DNA from: Anditalea andensis
GTDB lineage: Bacteria; Bacteroidota; Bacteroidia; Cytophagales; Cyclobacteriaceae
Length of the DNA: 64,000 bases
Direction of reading: 5' to 3'
Assembly (NCBI RefSeq): GCF_000714815.1
Contig: NZ_JMIH01000004.1
Coordinates: 1 to 64,000 of the forward strand
Shown here piece after piece: positions 1 through 8,123 of this stretch; position 1 is the stretch's first letter, and each line of letters opens with the position of its first letter. The position numbers and the translations under genes were made by a program. The notes under the pieces are model-generated. The model was not told where the DNA came from. It made no database searches and worked only from the letters and a program-made list of their open reading frames with translations.

Positions 1-559
1 GGGGCTGAAGTATAATTGATGGCCCTAGATAATAAATCCTGGGCATACATGAATTCAAACTTTTATCATTAGAGTTTTATGAACTATCATATGTGGATTT
101 TATTGCTGTGGCCAAATCGGTAAGGTGGAAAAATCAAATAAATGGATTACTAAATTTTAGTAATGTAACACTGCATTTGCATCGTTTTCGGCCTGAATTA
201 TAATACTATCCTTTCCATCTAAAATTAATCTTTACTCAAAAATGGGAATCAGGTTCTGAAAGCGTTTTAAGGTGATGTTTTCATTTAGCAGATGCTAAAA
301 GAAAACATACAGAAACGCACCCAGACTGGAGTTGTTGATACATCCACTTATGTGAATTTTGACACCTTAATTGACTGAAGGACAGTAAAATGCGAAGATA
401 AGCAAGTTTGAGAACCCTTCCTAGGTAATGCTTGAAAAGAACAAGTTAACAGCAAAAGCAATCACACAGGATTTTTCAAAGGCCGTATCTCCAGATATAT
501 CTTTAACAAGGCGGTTTAGTCCATTCGCGCTATTACAGGGACCAGATAATGGCCTCCTG
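1..559. other. gap without intact gene
   Basis: No open reading frame of credible length or composition is visible on either strand. Short plus-strand phrases around 300-365 look like leftover coding sequence but are broken by stops. Given the helicase relic that follows, this stretch is probably older debris of the same gene, which is inference. Confidence 0.4.
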
Positions 560-930
560 AGGACTGAACATTATTGACACCAAAACCTACCACCGGGACG
601 TGGTGGTAGCCATCCACCTAAATCTGGCACTCCTCTTTATCGATCTGATCGAATCCGAGGAGCACTTCCCTCCCACCATGATGTATCCTGATCATGCGAT
701 CACCATACAGCTTTTTCATTGGCAGGCCCAGTATGTGGCAGGCCCGGTTAAGGAAAAAAGACTAGGGTATGTCAGGCAAAGGAAAGACCAAGCTGCTGTT
801 TATACTAGAAAAGAAAAAGATTACCTTCGGCTATACCCAGAGATAGGTCCTCATCAAATATGCCCAATAGAAAGGCTATTCCGTTTTGAAACTCATAGCA
901 TAGAACCCGTATCTATAATAACTTAGGAGT
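560..930 (+). pseudogene. decayed C-terminus of a DUF3427-type DEAD/DEAH helicase
   Basis: The plus strand from about 570 reads NTKTYHRDVVV, then SEEHFPPTMMYPDHAI and LFHWQAQ. This is the pattern (TTMY-DYAI---LFHWQ-Q) I know from the DUF3427 domain at the C-terminus of large DEAD/DEAH-box helicases. Around 800 a second frame continues the domain (LLFILEKKK, then FGYTQR), so at least one frameshift plus in-frame stops break it. No helicase motifs (Walker A, DEAH) remain upstream. An ORF of 108 codons from 600 stays open through part of this, but it starts inside the domain and ends in a wrong frame, so I do not call it a gene. The family assignment rests on memory of the motif only. Confidence 0.5.
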
Positions 931-990
931 GGCTGGAAGTGAGCGGCTCTAATGGACCGCGGTCTTCAAGTTTACAAAAAAAATATAGAT

Positions 991-1023
991 AAAAAATGCT
1001 ACCCGTAACCGATAGCATTTTTT
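991..1023. terminator. bidirectional terminator hairpin
   Basis: Perfect 11-base inverted repeat AAAAAATGCTA / TAGCATTTTTT around an 11-base loop. It lies 16 bases beyond the stop of the minus-strand dehydrogenase, giving a U-run in that direction. Confidence 0.8.
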
Positions 1024-1038
1024 ATAAAATAAGAAAGT

Positions 1039-1791
1039 TTACAACAGGCCTCCAGCTACAGTAATCCTTTCGCCCGTAACCCAACCCGCATCATCAGAAG
1101 CCAAAAAAACGGCTACCTTTGCAATATCCTGCACCTGCCCAGCACGCCCCATTGGCGTCATTGAAACCATTTGTTTTTCCATATCACCACCCGTTATACC
1201 CATTCTTAAATTTCCCTCTGTCTGTGTAACCCCCGGTGCAATAGTATTTATCCTGATTTTTCTAGGCCCTAATTCTTTCGATAGTGTTTTGGTCATATTG
1301 TCTATTGCTGCTTTTACCGCACTATATACTATAAGACCTGGAAAAGGATTTAGACTTACCGTAGAGCTAAGGTTTATGATGCTTCCCCCATTATTACCAA
1401 ACATTTTCACTGCATTTTGGGTACACAATAAATTACCCAAAACATGGGTATTGTATTGAAGATGAAAGCTCTCTTCAGTAACTTCTTCTAGTAGTTCATA
1501 TTTGAAAACACCTGCGTTGTTTACCAAAATATCCAATCCGCCAAAAGCATCTTTTGTTTCCTGAAATAATCTTTGTACGTCCGCCGAATTTTTAACATCG
1601 CATTGAACAGCTATGGCAGTACCACCGTTTTCCTTAATTTCATTAACCACTTTATTAGCATCTTCTTTTGCCGAAGCATAATTCACTACAACCTTGGCAC
1701 CAGCCTTTGCAAATGCTTTTGCAATACCTGCTCCAATTCCTTTGGATGCCCCTGTGACTACAGCTGTTTTGTCTTTTAATTTTAAGTCCAT
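1039..1791 (-). CDS. SDR-family oxidoreductase
   Basis: A 250-residue classical short-chain dehydrogenase/reductase, cytoplasmic and probably NAD(P)H-dependent. The Rossmann motif TGASKGIG is at residues ~14-21, NNAG near 90, the catalytic Ser in NLSS near 143 and the YSAVK pair near 156-160. The C-terminus (GWVTGERITVAGG) matches the 3-oxoacyl-ACP reductase-like group. Length is full. Substrate cannot be read from sequence. It is divergent from an HxlR-type regulator, an arrangement common for SDR enzymes handling quinones, aldehydes or other electrophiles, so induction by such compounds is a reasonable inference. It starts at an ATG within an A/T-rich leader without a clear ribosome binding site, and a terminator hairpin follows directly. 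Confidence 0.93.
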   Translation of the reverse strand: MDLKLKDKTAVVTGASKGIGAGIAKAFAKAGAKVVVNYASAKEDANKVVNEIKENGGTAIAVQCDVKNSADVQRLFQETKDAFGGLDILVNNAGVFKYELLEEVTEESFHLQYNTHVLGNLLCTQNAVKMFGNNGGSIINLSSTVSLNPFPGLIVYSAVKAAIDNMTKTLSKELGPRKIRINTIAPGVTQTEGNLRMGITGGDMEKQMVSMTPMGRAGQVQDIAKVAVFLASDDAGWVTGERITVAGGLL

Positions 1792-1843
1792 TTTTTATTT
1801 ATATTAGTGAACAACAAACCTAAATATTAGATATCTTAGCTAC

Positions 1844-1855
1844 AAGTATGTACTT
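1844..1855. promoter_or_regulatory. palindrome AAGTATGTACTT, candidate HxlR operator
   Basis: A perfect palindrome (AAGTA-TG-TACTT) in the 127-base divergent region between the SDR gene and the HxlR gene. Its AGTA/TACT half-sites resemble those known for DUF24/HxlR regulators. Binding is inferred from position and symmetry. Confidence 0.5.
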
Positions 1856-1918
1856 ATTTGTATCTTACACACCAAAAAGAATGTAATATTGATTATCAAC
1901 TATTTCTATTTAATTAAA

Positions 1919-2275
1919 ATGGCTATTAAATCAAAAAAATCCGAAACAACACAGATGTGTGCAGTTGACTATGCCTTCAAGCGCATAGGAGGAAAATATA
2001 AGGGAATGATTTTATGGTATTTGCACTCCAAAACCGTATTGCGTTATGGCGAATTAAGCAGGACAGTGCCTAATATCACTACAAAAATGCTGACACAGAC
2101 TTTAAGGGAGTTGGAAGAAGATCAATTGATAAACCGAAAAATGTTTCACGAAGTACCACCAAAAGTAGAATATTCATTGAGTGAAAAAGGGCGGGAATTA
2201 ATTCCGTTTATCGAGTATCTACACAATTGGGGCAAAAAACAGCTGGAAATAGAATTATTAAAAAACAAAAGTTGA
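1919..2275 (+). CDS. HxlR-family (DUF24) winged-helix regulator
   Basis: Small DNA-binding regulator of the HxlR/DUF24 family. The ATG at 1919 is preferred because it gives a 118-residue protein starting MAIKSKKSE; a TTG 30 bases upstream would add ten unrelated hydrophobic residues. The family pattern is clear: a Cys near the N-terminus (CAVDYAFKRIGGKYK, where HxlR proteins often have C-P-V), then the recognition region RYGELSRTVPNITTKMLTQ and the wing (PPKVEYSLSEKG). The conserved Cys is the redox or electrophile sensor in characterised members. It is transcribed away from the SDR gene, which it probably represses together with itself. No downstream partner. Confidence 0.92.
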   Translation: MAIKSKKSETTQMCAVDYAFKRIGGKYKGMILWYLHSKTVLRYGELSRTVPNITTKMLTQTLRELEEDQLINRKMFHEVPPKVEYSLSEKGRELIPFIEYLHNWGKKQLEIELLKNKS

Positions 2276-2863
2276 ACAGTACAGAGAAACAGTAGATTAG
2301 AGGATCATAGCCGTAAGCTCAAGCTGCACCATTCATATCACCAAGATAGCTTTCAGGGTACGGGTCTATCGGTTTTTCATGGGGAGCGGTTCACTGGATT
2401 ACTGGTTGCGTTTTAAGTCAATATAGATTCATGCGAGACAAGTAATGGGCGTCATAAAAAGTTCATGTTCCTGCTATGACTCACGGACCATACTCAGCGA
2501 TAGATACTTTACCTGAGAGGGATTATTCACTAATTATTATCGATTGAATTTCTTTACCGAATTCATTTTTCATTTCTTCCCTATTGGTCGAGAGATTTCT
2601 GCTTTGCAGAGATACTGGTAAGGCAGTAGTTGTATACCCATTCCTGCCAGACTCCAATCAGCTTTCAACCGCTGCAAAGTAAAAAGATGCAGGTACATTA
2701 CTTTCTATGCCCCCACTGCTCCAAAACGAGGATTCAAATAGCGGTACTCCCTCCAAAGTTCAAAAGATTAAAAAATATTCTCTTACAACTTGATCGCCCT
2801 ATACAGAACATGTATATGCAGGTCTCGTTTCAAGCTCACCATTTTTATACAGGCTCAATTAAC
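2276..2863. other. gap without recognisable gene
   Basis: I see no supported gene here. An 80-codon plus-strand frame at 2630-2872 has no recognisable features and abuts a relic on the other strand. The segment near 2590 (GAGAGATTTCTGC) recalls short interspersed repeats common in Bacteroidota intergenic DNA, which I cannot confirm. Confidence 0.4.
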
Positions 2864-3235
2864 TCAAAATAATCTGCTCGTCATTTTAAAGAAATAACCC
2901 GTATTTTGGTTAAGCTGAGCACTAAACCATTGGTAACTCACAGTCAACATTGCTATCAGCATGGTCAGTACCCCGACCCCAACAAAATACCACCAATTCA
3001 GGTCAATTTTATAAACAAAATTATCAAGCCAATTGGAAATCTGGTCTTAGATTACGGGTAGTGCGGTGATAATGGCCTAGAATATCATTTTGGCAGACTC
3101 AATAGAGAGCATTTGGATGATTTTCCACACTGGATCCCGGTACTTTGCGGATGCCGATTTCCTCGATCTTTATTCAGCTGTGAAAGCGTCCAGACCAAAG
3201 CGCCCCAGGCAGAAGAAAAAACAGGGTTTTGGCTA
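2864..3235 (-). pseudogene. decayed C-terminus of a MacB/FtsX-type permease
   Basis: Reading the minus strand from about 3235 downwards gives, with frameshifts and in-frame stops, the last third of a MacB/FtsX permease. The visible pieces are EEIGIRKV, IIQMLSIESAKMIF, AIITALPVI and finally an intact run WLDNFVYKIDLNWWYF with VGVGVLTMLIAMLTVSYQ. The same signature occurs in the two intact permeases of this window, at 10,210-10,510 and 17,740-18,030 (KEIGIRKVLGAS, W--NFAYK). At least two stop codons interrupt the relic, so it cannot encode a protein. The N-terminal two thirds are gone. This shows a third copy of the family once stood here. Confidence 0.75.
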
Positions 3236-3467
3236 TCAGAGCTACTGCTAGGAAAGTGGCTGTTAGTATCTGGAATATGGTACTAAAGGGTGTTCCCTAT
3301 ATCCATCCCGAAGGATATCTCTTCCTGTATCAAAAAAGAATATTGGGTTTAGTTAAAAGGATTAAGAAGCAAATTGATAAATTCGGTTTCACTAACGATG
3401 ACCTTGGCCTCGAAATCAACTGAGTTAATCTTCGGTTTTCTTAACGTTAGTCAGGATAAAAAAAAAC

Positions 3468-4328
3468 ATGAAACCAAAAACACTAGCCTTTATTATTGCA
3501 ATACTATCGTTTATTTATGGATGTACTCCACCTAAACAGGGTGAAAAACAATCCAATATTTCTGTTATAAACGATATGGAAATACATGATAACTTCAAAA
3601 GTTACTTCGACAGTTGTGAAGTAGAAGGTTCAATAGTGATTTACGGTATAGAAAGTAAAAAGTGGGTGGTATCAGATACAGTAGGGGTAGAATTTGAAAC
3701 GCTTCCTGCATCTACCTTTAAGATCATTAATTTATTAATTGCACTAGAAACTAATACCATCAAGAATGAAAACGAAATAGTAAACTGGATGGGCAGTATA
3801 GATACGGTTAAATATGGATACAGACCTGACATATATCACGATATGCCAGTAAAAGAAGCCTTTGAACTATCTGCAGGTTGGGTATTTATTGAGCTTGCGA
3901 AAAGAATAGGAAAAGACACTTATAAAGAATACCTCACAAAGTCACAGTATGGGAACAATAATTTATCTCATACAGATGAGGACTTTTGGAATTTTGGAGC
4001 ATTTGCTATTTCACCAAAAAATATGGTAGCATTTCTACATGCTCTATACGAAGACAGGCTTCCTTTTTCTAAGCGTCACATGGACATCGTGAAAAAGGTC
4101 ATGATTGTCGAACAAACAGAATACTATACCATTAGTGCTAAAACTGGTTGGACACGTGAAAACGATATCAATTTAGGGTGGTGGGCAGGGTACATTGAAA
4201 CCAAAAGAGGCACTTATATTTTTGCTACAAGACTTCTTCAAGATAGAAATAGGAACAGGTCTGATTTTGGTAGTTGCAGAAAAGAAATTACAAAAAAAAT
4301 ATTTAAAGACTTGCGTATAATCAGATAG
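3468..4328 (+). CDS. class D (OXA-type) beta-lactamase, lipoprotein
   Basis: A 286-residue serine beta-lactamase of class D, hydrolysing penicillin-type drugs in the periplasm. The signal peptide ends in a lipobox (FIYGC), so it is probably membrane-anchored. Catalytic elements are in order: PASTFK near residue 80-85 (nucleophile Ser and carbamylated Lys), YGN near 161, FWNFG with the conserved Trp, and SAKTGW near 223 (KTG box). The usual SxV motif reads SAG (ELSAGWVF), so the hydrophobic Val beside the carbamyl-Lys is replaced by Gly. Length matches the family. It stands alone, without mobile-element signs, so it looks like a chromosomal intrinsic enzyme. A penicillin-sensing BlaR-like domain is the main alternative, but no sensor membrane part is present. 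Confidence 0.9.
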   Translation: MKPKTLAFIIAILSFIYGCTPPKQGEKQSNISVINDMEIHDNFKSYFDSCEVEGSIVIYGIESKKWVVSDTVGVEFETLPASTFKIINLLIALETNTIKNENEIVNWMGSIDTVKYGYRPDIYHDMPVKEAFELSAGWVFIELAKRIGKDTYKEYLTKSQYGNNNLSHTDEDFWNFGAFAISPKNMVAFLHALYEDRLPFSKRHMDIVKKVMIVEQTEYYTISAKTGWTRENDINLGWWAGYIETKRGTYIFATRLLQDRNRNRSDFGSCRKEITKKIFKDLRIIR

Positions 4329-4488
4329 CAGTCCAGCCTATATCAGCGCTATGGCCAGAAATTTAATTGGGCGTCCTACTTTGTATCAATCCGAATAATG
4401 TATTGATCCCAGATGGCGGATGCTCTTACATCCGTTTCTCCGAAAAACAACAAACTGCTTCCAGGTAATGTAACCAACTAAACAAAAA

Positions 4489-5046
4489 ATGAAACTACAT
4501 ATTTTAGGAGCATCAGGGAGTGGGGTTACCACATTGGGACAATTATTAGGTAAAAAATTAGGAGTCATTTATTTTGATAGTGATGACTATTTTTGGATAA
4601 AAACAGAGCCCCCTTTCACTCATAAAAGAACGCCAAACGAAAGAAACCAACTTATTGGCCATGACATCAGTAAATTAGAAAATTGGATATTAGGAGGTTC
4701 AATTATAAATTGGGGAGACAATATATTCCCTAATTTTGACCTGATCATATTTCTCTACCTACCACATGAAATAAGAATGGAAAGGCTAAAAAAGCGGGAA
4801 TTAGAAAGATATGGTGATTCACTATATGCAGACCCCAATAAAGCACGCCAATTTAATGATTTTATCGCTTGGGCAGCCGATTATGACTACGCCACCGGAC
4901 TTGCCAATAGGACTTTAGCTGCTCATAATATATGGTTAGCCCAGACCAAAAATCCCGTTTTGAAAATAATTGGAAACAAAACTTTAAATGAGAAACTAAA
5001 TCTAATACTTTCCGAACTGAAACATAGGAATATTATAAAATTTTAA
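4489..5046 (+). CDS. P-loop NTPase resembling adenylate/shikimate kinases
   Basis: A 185-residue soluble protein with a Walker A loop at the extreme N-terminus (GASGSGVTT, residues 8-16) and the small-kinase layout that follows: DSDDYFW near 32, a hydrophobic strand ending in a conserved Asp (NFDLIIFLYLP) and basic lid residues (RMERLKKRELERYG). This fits the group annotated as adenylate-kinase-like or AAA ATPases of unknown substrate. The loop has V-T-T after G-S-G instead of the canonical G-K-S/T: the Walker lysine is replaced by Val. This raises doubt about nucleotide hydrolysis. It stands alone, and no operon partner suggests a role. Confidence 0.75.
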   Translation: MKLHILGASGSGVTTLGQLLGKKLGVIYFDSDDYFWIKTEPPFTHKRTPNERNQLIGHDISKLENWILGGSIINWGDNIFPNFDLIIFLYLPHEIRMERLKKRELERYGDSLYADPNKARQFNDFIAWAADYDYATGLANRTLAAHNIWLAQTKNPVLKIIGNKTLNEKLNLILSELKHRNIIKF

Positions 5047-5269
5047 AACCCGATCTACTAGGTAGCTTTGATGACCAAATCTGCCTATGTTACTGTACAT
5101 TTTAAAAGCCCCATATAATACCTATCAATAAGTTAGAAAGACCTCAAACTACGGATACGTTCATGGAAGGTATATGATAATATTGATTATTTATACCTAA
5201 ATTAGGGTTAAAATTTGTGATGGCCGGATGCCGATGAAGCCGTAACTATAGATAGAAATTGTGTTCAAA

Positions 5270-5977
5270 ATGATAGATATCCTGGATGAAATCCGAAAAG
5301 ATTTGAGGCAAAGTATGGATGAAAAAACTCAGGTGACAAGTCAGCGTTTTTTCAAGGAAACCATAAAGTTTCATGGCGTCAAGATGCCCGTTGTAAATAA
5401 GATCAGTAAGCAATATTTTAACCAAATAAAATTTCTACCAAAATCAGACATATTTGACCTCTGTGAAATTTTATGGCAATCAGGTTTTTTTGAAGAATCT
5501 ATTATTGCCTGCAACTGGTCATACTATCTACATGAAAAATTCCAACCTGATGATTTTCAACTATTTGAAAAATGGATAAATAAATATGTCAATAATTGGG
5601 CATCCTGTGACACATTCTGCAATCATACCATGGGTAAGTTTATAGAGTTATACCCAGCGTACATGCATAGGTTAAAAATATTTGCTAAATCGGATAACAG
5701 GTGGCTGCGGCGGGCCTCATCTGTTTCATTGATTATACCGGCCAGAAAAGGTGAATTTCTAAACGATGTACTGGAAATAGCGGCTATTCTACTAGTGGAT
5801 AAAGATGATCTGGTACAAAAAGGGTATGGATGGATGTTAAAAGCTGCCAGTGAAGCAAACCAGCGGGAAATATTTGATTTTGTAATAAAAAATAAATCTA
5901 TTATGCCTCGTACAGCATTGAGATATGCTATTGAAAAAATGCCGAAAAACATGAAAGCTGAAGCAATGAAAAAATAA
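5270..5977 (+). CDS. DNA alkylation repair protein, AlkD-like HEAT-repeat family
   Basis: A 235-residue all-helical protein of the AlkD family, glycosylases that excise alkylated bases without flipping them out. The ATG at 5270 is chosen over a GTG nine bases upstream. AlkD landmarks are visible: NNWASCDTFC near residue 108-117 carries the Trp and the catalytic-type Asp, RWLRRASSVS follows, and QKGYGWMLKAASE near 183-195 holds the second Trp of the active-site cleft. Length equals that of characterised AlkD. It is flanked by unrelated genes and a 200-base leader with no clear operator. Confidence in family is high; activity on a given lesion is not shown. Confidence 0.9.
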   Translation: MIDILDEIRKDLRQSMDEKTQVTSQRFFKETIKFHGVKMPVVNKISKQYFNQIKFLPKSDIFDLCEILWQSGFFEESIIACNWSYYLHEKFQPDDFQLFEKWINKYVNNWASCDTFCNHTMGKFIELYPAYMHRLKIFAKSDNRWLRRASSVSLIIPARKGEFLNDVLEIAAILLVDKDDLVQKGYGWMLKAASEANQREIFDFVIKNKSIMPRTALRYAIEKMPKNMKAEAMKK

Positions 5978-6187
5978 TATCGATAAGATAACACTATATA
6001 CATACAGCTCAATACAAACTTCGGAATTACTCCAGTAGGCTTAACAGCAATGCAGAAAGTCAGACTAAAATAACATCTTAGTCCTTCCCCTCATTTAGAA
6101 GAAAAGGAACACATGCCTATTCAAATTTGAAAAGGAATAATGATCAGATGTATTAAATTGGCAATAATAAGCACCTAATGTCTATTC

Positions 6188-6727
6188 ATGAATGTCGCTA
6201 AAAAATTAACCTCCAATGCTTTTATTTTAACCATACCGATTTTGATATGGAATATTTTACTGACACCTAAATTACCTATAGCATATCAACCTATTAATTT
6301 TAATAGTCATGTACCGTCATTTGTTTTCATAGGAGAAAACCTATTTAGAATCTCTATATTTATTCTGGCGATAGCAATACAATTTGACATTAATTCAAAG
6401 AATGGTAGGCTGGGATTAAAAGTGTATCTAATTGGATGCGCTTTATATTTTATTTCATGGCTTGTCTTGATTTACGCACCCAATAGTTGGTGGAGCTTAA
6501 GTATATTTGGATTTACAGCTCCAGCATATACACCTATCATTTGGCTGTTGGGAATAAGTTTGATGGGACACACTTATTATTTTAACTTTAAATTCTCCTA
6601 TTGGCACTTATTAATCCCTAGCTTACTTTTCTCTATTTTCCATATGACCCACTCCATTATTGTCTATTGGACAATGAGCACTTATAGTGACAACTTAAAA
6701 ATACCTCCAAGAGATTTGTTCACTTAG
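6188..6727 (+). CDS. integral membrane protein of unknown function
   Basis: A 179-residue hydrophobic protein with about five predicted membrane spans: residues ~12-26, ~48-66, ~78-97, ~112-128 and ~138-160. I do not recognise a family. Conserved-looking positions include PNSWW near 97 and FHMTHS near 152, but no known catalytic motif. The ATG at 6188 follows a short AT-rich leader. The gene ends six bases before a decayed winged-helix fragment, so it lies in a region losing genes and could itself be a remnant, though the frame is intact and membrane topology looks complete. Confidence 0.6.
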   Translation: MNVAKKLTSNAFILTIPILIWNILLTPKLPIAYQPINFNSHVPSFVFIGENLFRISIFILAIAIQFDINSKNGRLGLKVYLIGCALYFISWLVLIYAPNSWWSLSIFGFTAPAYTPIIWLLGISLMGHTYYFNFKFSYWHLLIPSLLFSIFHMTHSIIVYWTMSTYSDNLKIPPRDLFT

Positions 6728-6732
6728 TTCAG

Positions 6733-6972
6733 AATGGAGGATCAAAACCCTATTCAACAAAATGCTCTCAGACTTGATGACATACAGATTAAAACTGTGC
6801 TTCTTTATACTGACAATGGAAAAATCACAAATCGTGAATATTACAAAAATAATCATTGTTCTATAAATACCGTAAGTACTGATTTAGCAAATTAGTTGGG
6901 AAAGGGGTAATAATATTAATTAGACAAAGAGAGGCTGGCTCATTTTATACGTGTAAGGATAGGACAGAATAA
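6733..6972 (+). pseudogene. winged-helix (Fic C-terminal type) fragment, frameshifted
   Basis: From the ATG at 6733 the plus strand reads a helix-turn-helix module: TVLLYTDNGKITNREYY, then NTVSTDLAN and a stop. In the next frame the module resumes as LVGKGVIILIRQREAGSFYT. This matches the C-terminal winged helix seen in many Fic-domain proteins (GKITNREYQ---VSR-TA-RDL--LV-KGIL---GKGRGTYY). One frameshift at about 6893 separates the halves and no Fic catalytic domain lies upstream. It is therefore a leftover domain, not a working gene. Confidence 0.6.
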
Positions 6973-7165
6973 GTGCACAAAAGCTAGGTCTAAGGGAAAC
7001 CTTACTGAATTGGTTGACAAGTAAAAAGTTTTGAAGCGGCAATCAGGACCTTACCGGTGTACCAATAGATATCCTAGCCTATATAATATAAAATTAAATG
7101 AACATGACAATTTTCAATCAAAAAAATGGCAATATCAATCCTGTTCAATAAAATGGTCCATAAAT

Positions 7166-7756
7166 ATGAATGATAACATCGGAGATAAATATGATAAAAT
7201 AGCTCAATGGTGGCATGATTATCATCGTGAATCCACTTATGGGTTAAGCCAGATTGAGAAGGCGATGGCTTACTGTGGATCCGGCGGTTCAGCACTGGAC
7301 GTGGGATGTGGTAGTGGGGGTAGAATAATAAATAGTATAGAGCACAATGGGTTTAGGGTAACTGGAATTGACCCTTCAGCAAAAATGATAGCCCTAGCAA
7401 AGGCCAATCATCCATCTGCCCAATTTCATGTTGCTGACATATGTAAATGGGATACTGATAAAAAGTACAACCTTATTATAGCATGGGACAGTATATTTCA
7501 TTTACCCTTATCGATGCATTATCCTGTGCTCACTAAACTCTGCGGTATGCTCCAAAAAAATGGTGTCCTGGCTTATACCTTTGGAGATGGATATGGAGCA
7601 CATGAAAGTGACTGGCAAAACGACAAGTTCCCCTATAGTACAATCGGTATTAATGGAAATTTAAGTATTATCATGGATTGCAACTGTGAATGCAGACACT
7701 TAGAGCTTGATCAATACCCAGAAAAACATGTATTTATGATAGTTAGAAAAAATTGA
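7166..7756 (+). CDS. class I SAM-dependent methyltransferase
   Basis: The ATG at 7166 gives a 196-residue protein starting MNDNIGDKYDKIAQWWHDYH, a typical N-terminus for small class I methyltransferases; an upstream TTG would add 45 residues of unlikely composition. Motif I is DVGCGSGGR near residue 43-51, the acidic residue after strand 2 is in VTGIDPS, motif III region VADICKW near 91 and the IIAWDSIFHLPL strand 4 region follows. The substrate cannot be deduced. It stands alone between decayed stretches. The C-terminal half is shorter than in many relatives but the Rossmann core is complete. Confidence 0.85.
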   Translation: MNDNIGDKYDKIAQWWHDYHRESTYGLSQIEKAMAYCGSGGSALDVGCGSGGRIINSIEHNGFRVTGIDPSAKMIALAKANHPSAQFHVADICKWDTDKKYNLIIAWDSIFHLPLSMHYPVLTKLCGMLQKNGVLAYTFGDGYGAHESDWQNDKFPYSTIGINGNLSIIMDCNCECRHLELDQYPEKHVFMIVRKN

Positions 7757-8123
7757 ATGTCATACACCAGACACTGCCAAAGTAAATCAGCTGTGCAGGC
7801 AAAATTTTCAATGTCCTTCCGTTTCCTCATTTGCCTGGCAGTAGGTCCCCTAGATCCGCTGTGGCGGCAGAGGTCTTTATTAAGGAAGAATAGCATGTAG
7901 CTGAGATTTTTCCGCTCCCTCCGGTCACAGGTCATGGCTTTTGTCCTGTACAAATTTAAATTTGTCCGTCTACGGTCTTTATTGTTCGGATTTGTGGCCC
8001 TACTATCTCCATTAAACGCATTATATAAGGATTAGAAGTATTTTTTTAATTTGGCATATAGGTTGAATATGCCATGTACCAATCATCCATGTTCGGAATA
8101 TAATTCCGCAAAACCATCCATCT
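7757..8123. other. gap without supported gene
   Basis: A minus-strand frame (7711-7953, 80 codons, rich in Arg and Lys) is open here but overlaps the methyltransferase end and matches nothing I know. Its phrase RKNLSYML resembles RRNLSSVF in another open minus frame at 10,574-10,780, so both may be shreds of one repeat family. Otherwise nothing is seen. The last 60 bases are an AT-rich leader for the permease. Confidence 0.35.

Noticed and set aside
600-926. 108-codon plus-strand frame as a gene
   Set aside because: It begins inside a DUF3427 domain and changes frame within it, so it is part of a pseudogene.
2630-3423. Plus-strand frames at 2630-2872 and 3229-3423
   Set aside because: No recognisable features; they lie over or next to the minus-strand permease relic.
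7711-7953. Minus-strand 80-codon frame, possibly a transposase shred
   Set aside because: It overlaps the methyltransferase end and matches no family I can name; too weak to call.
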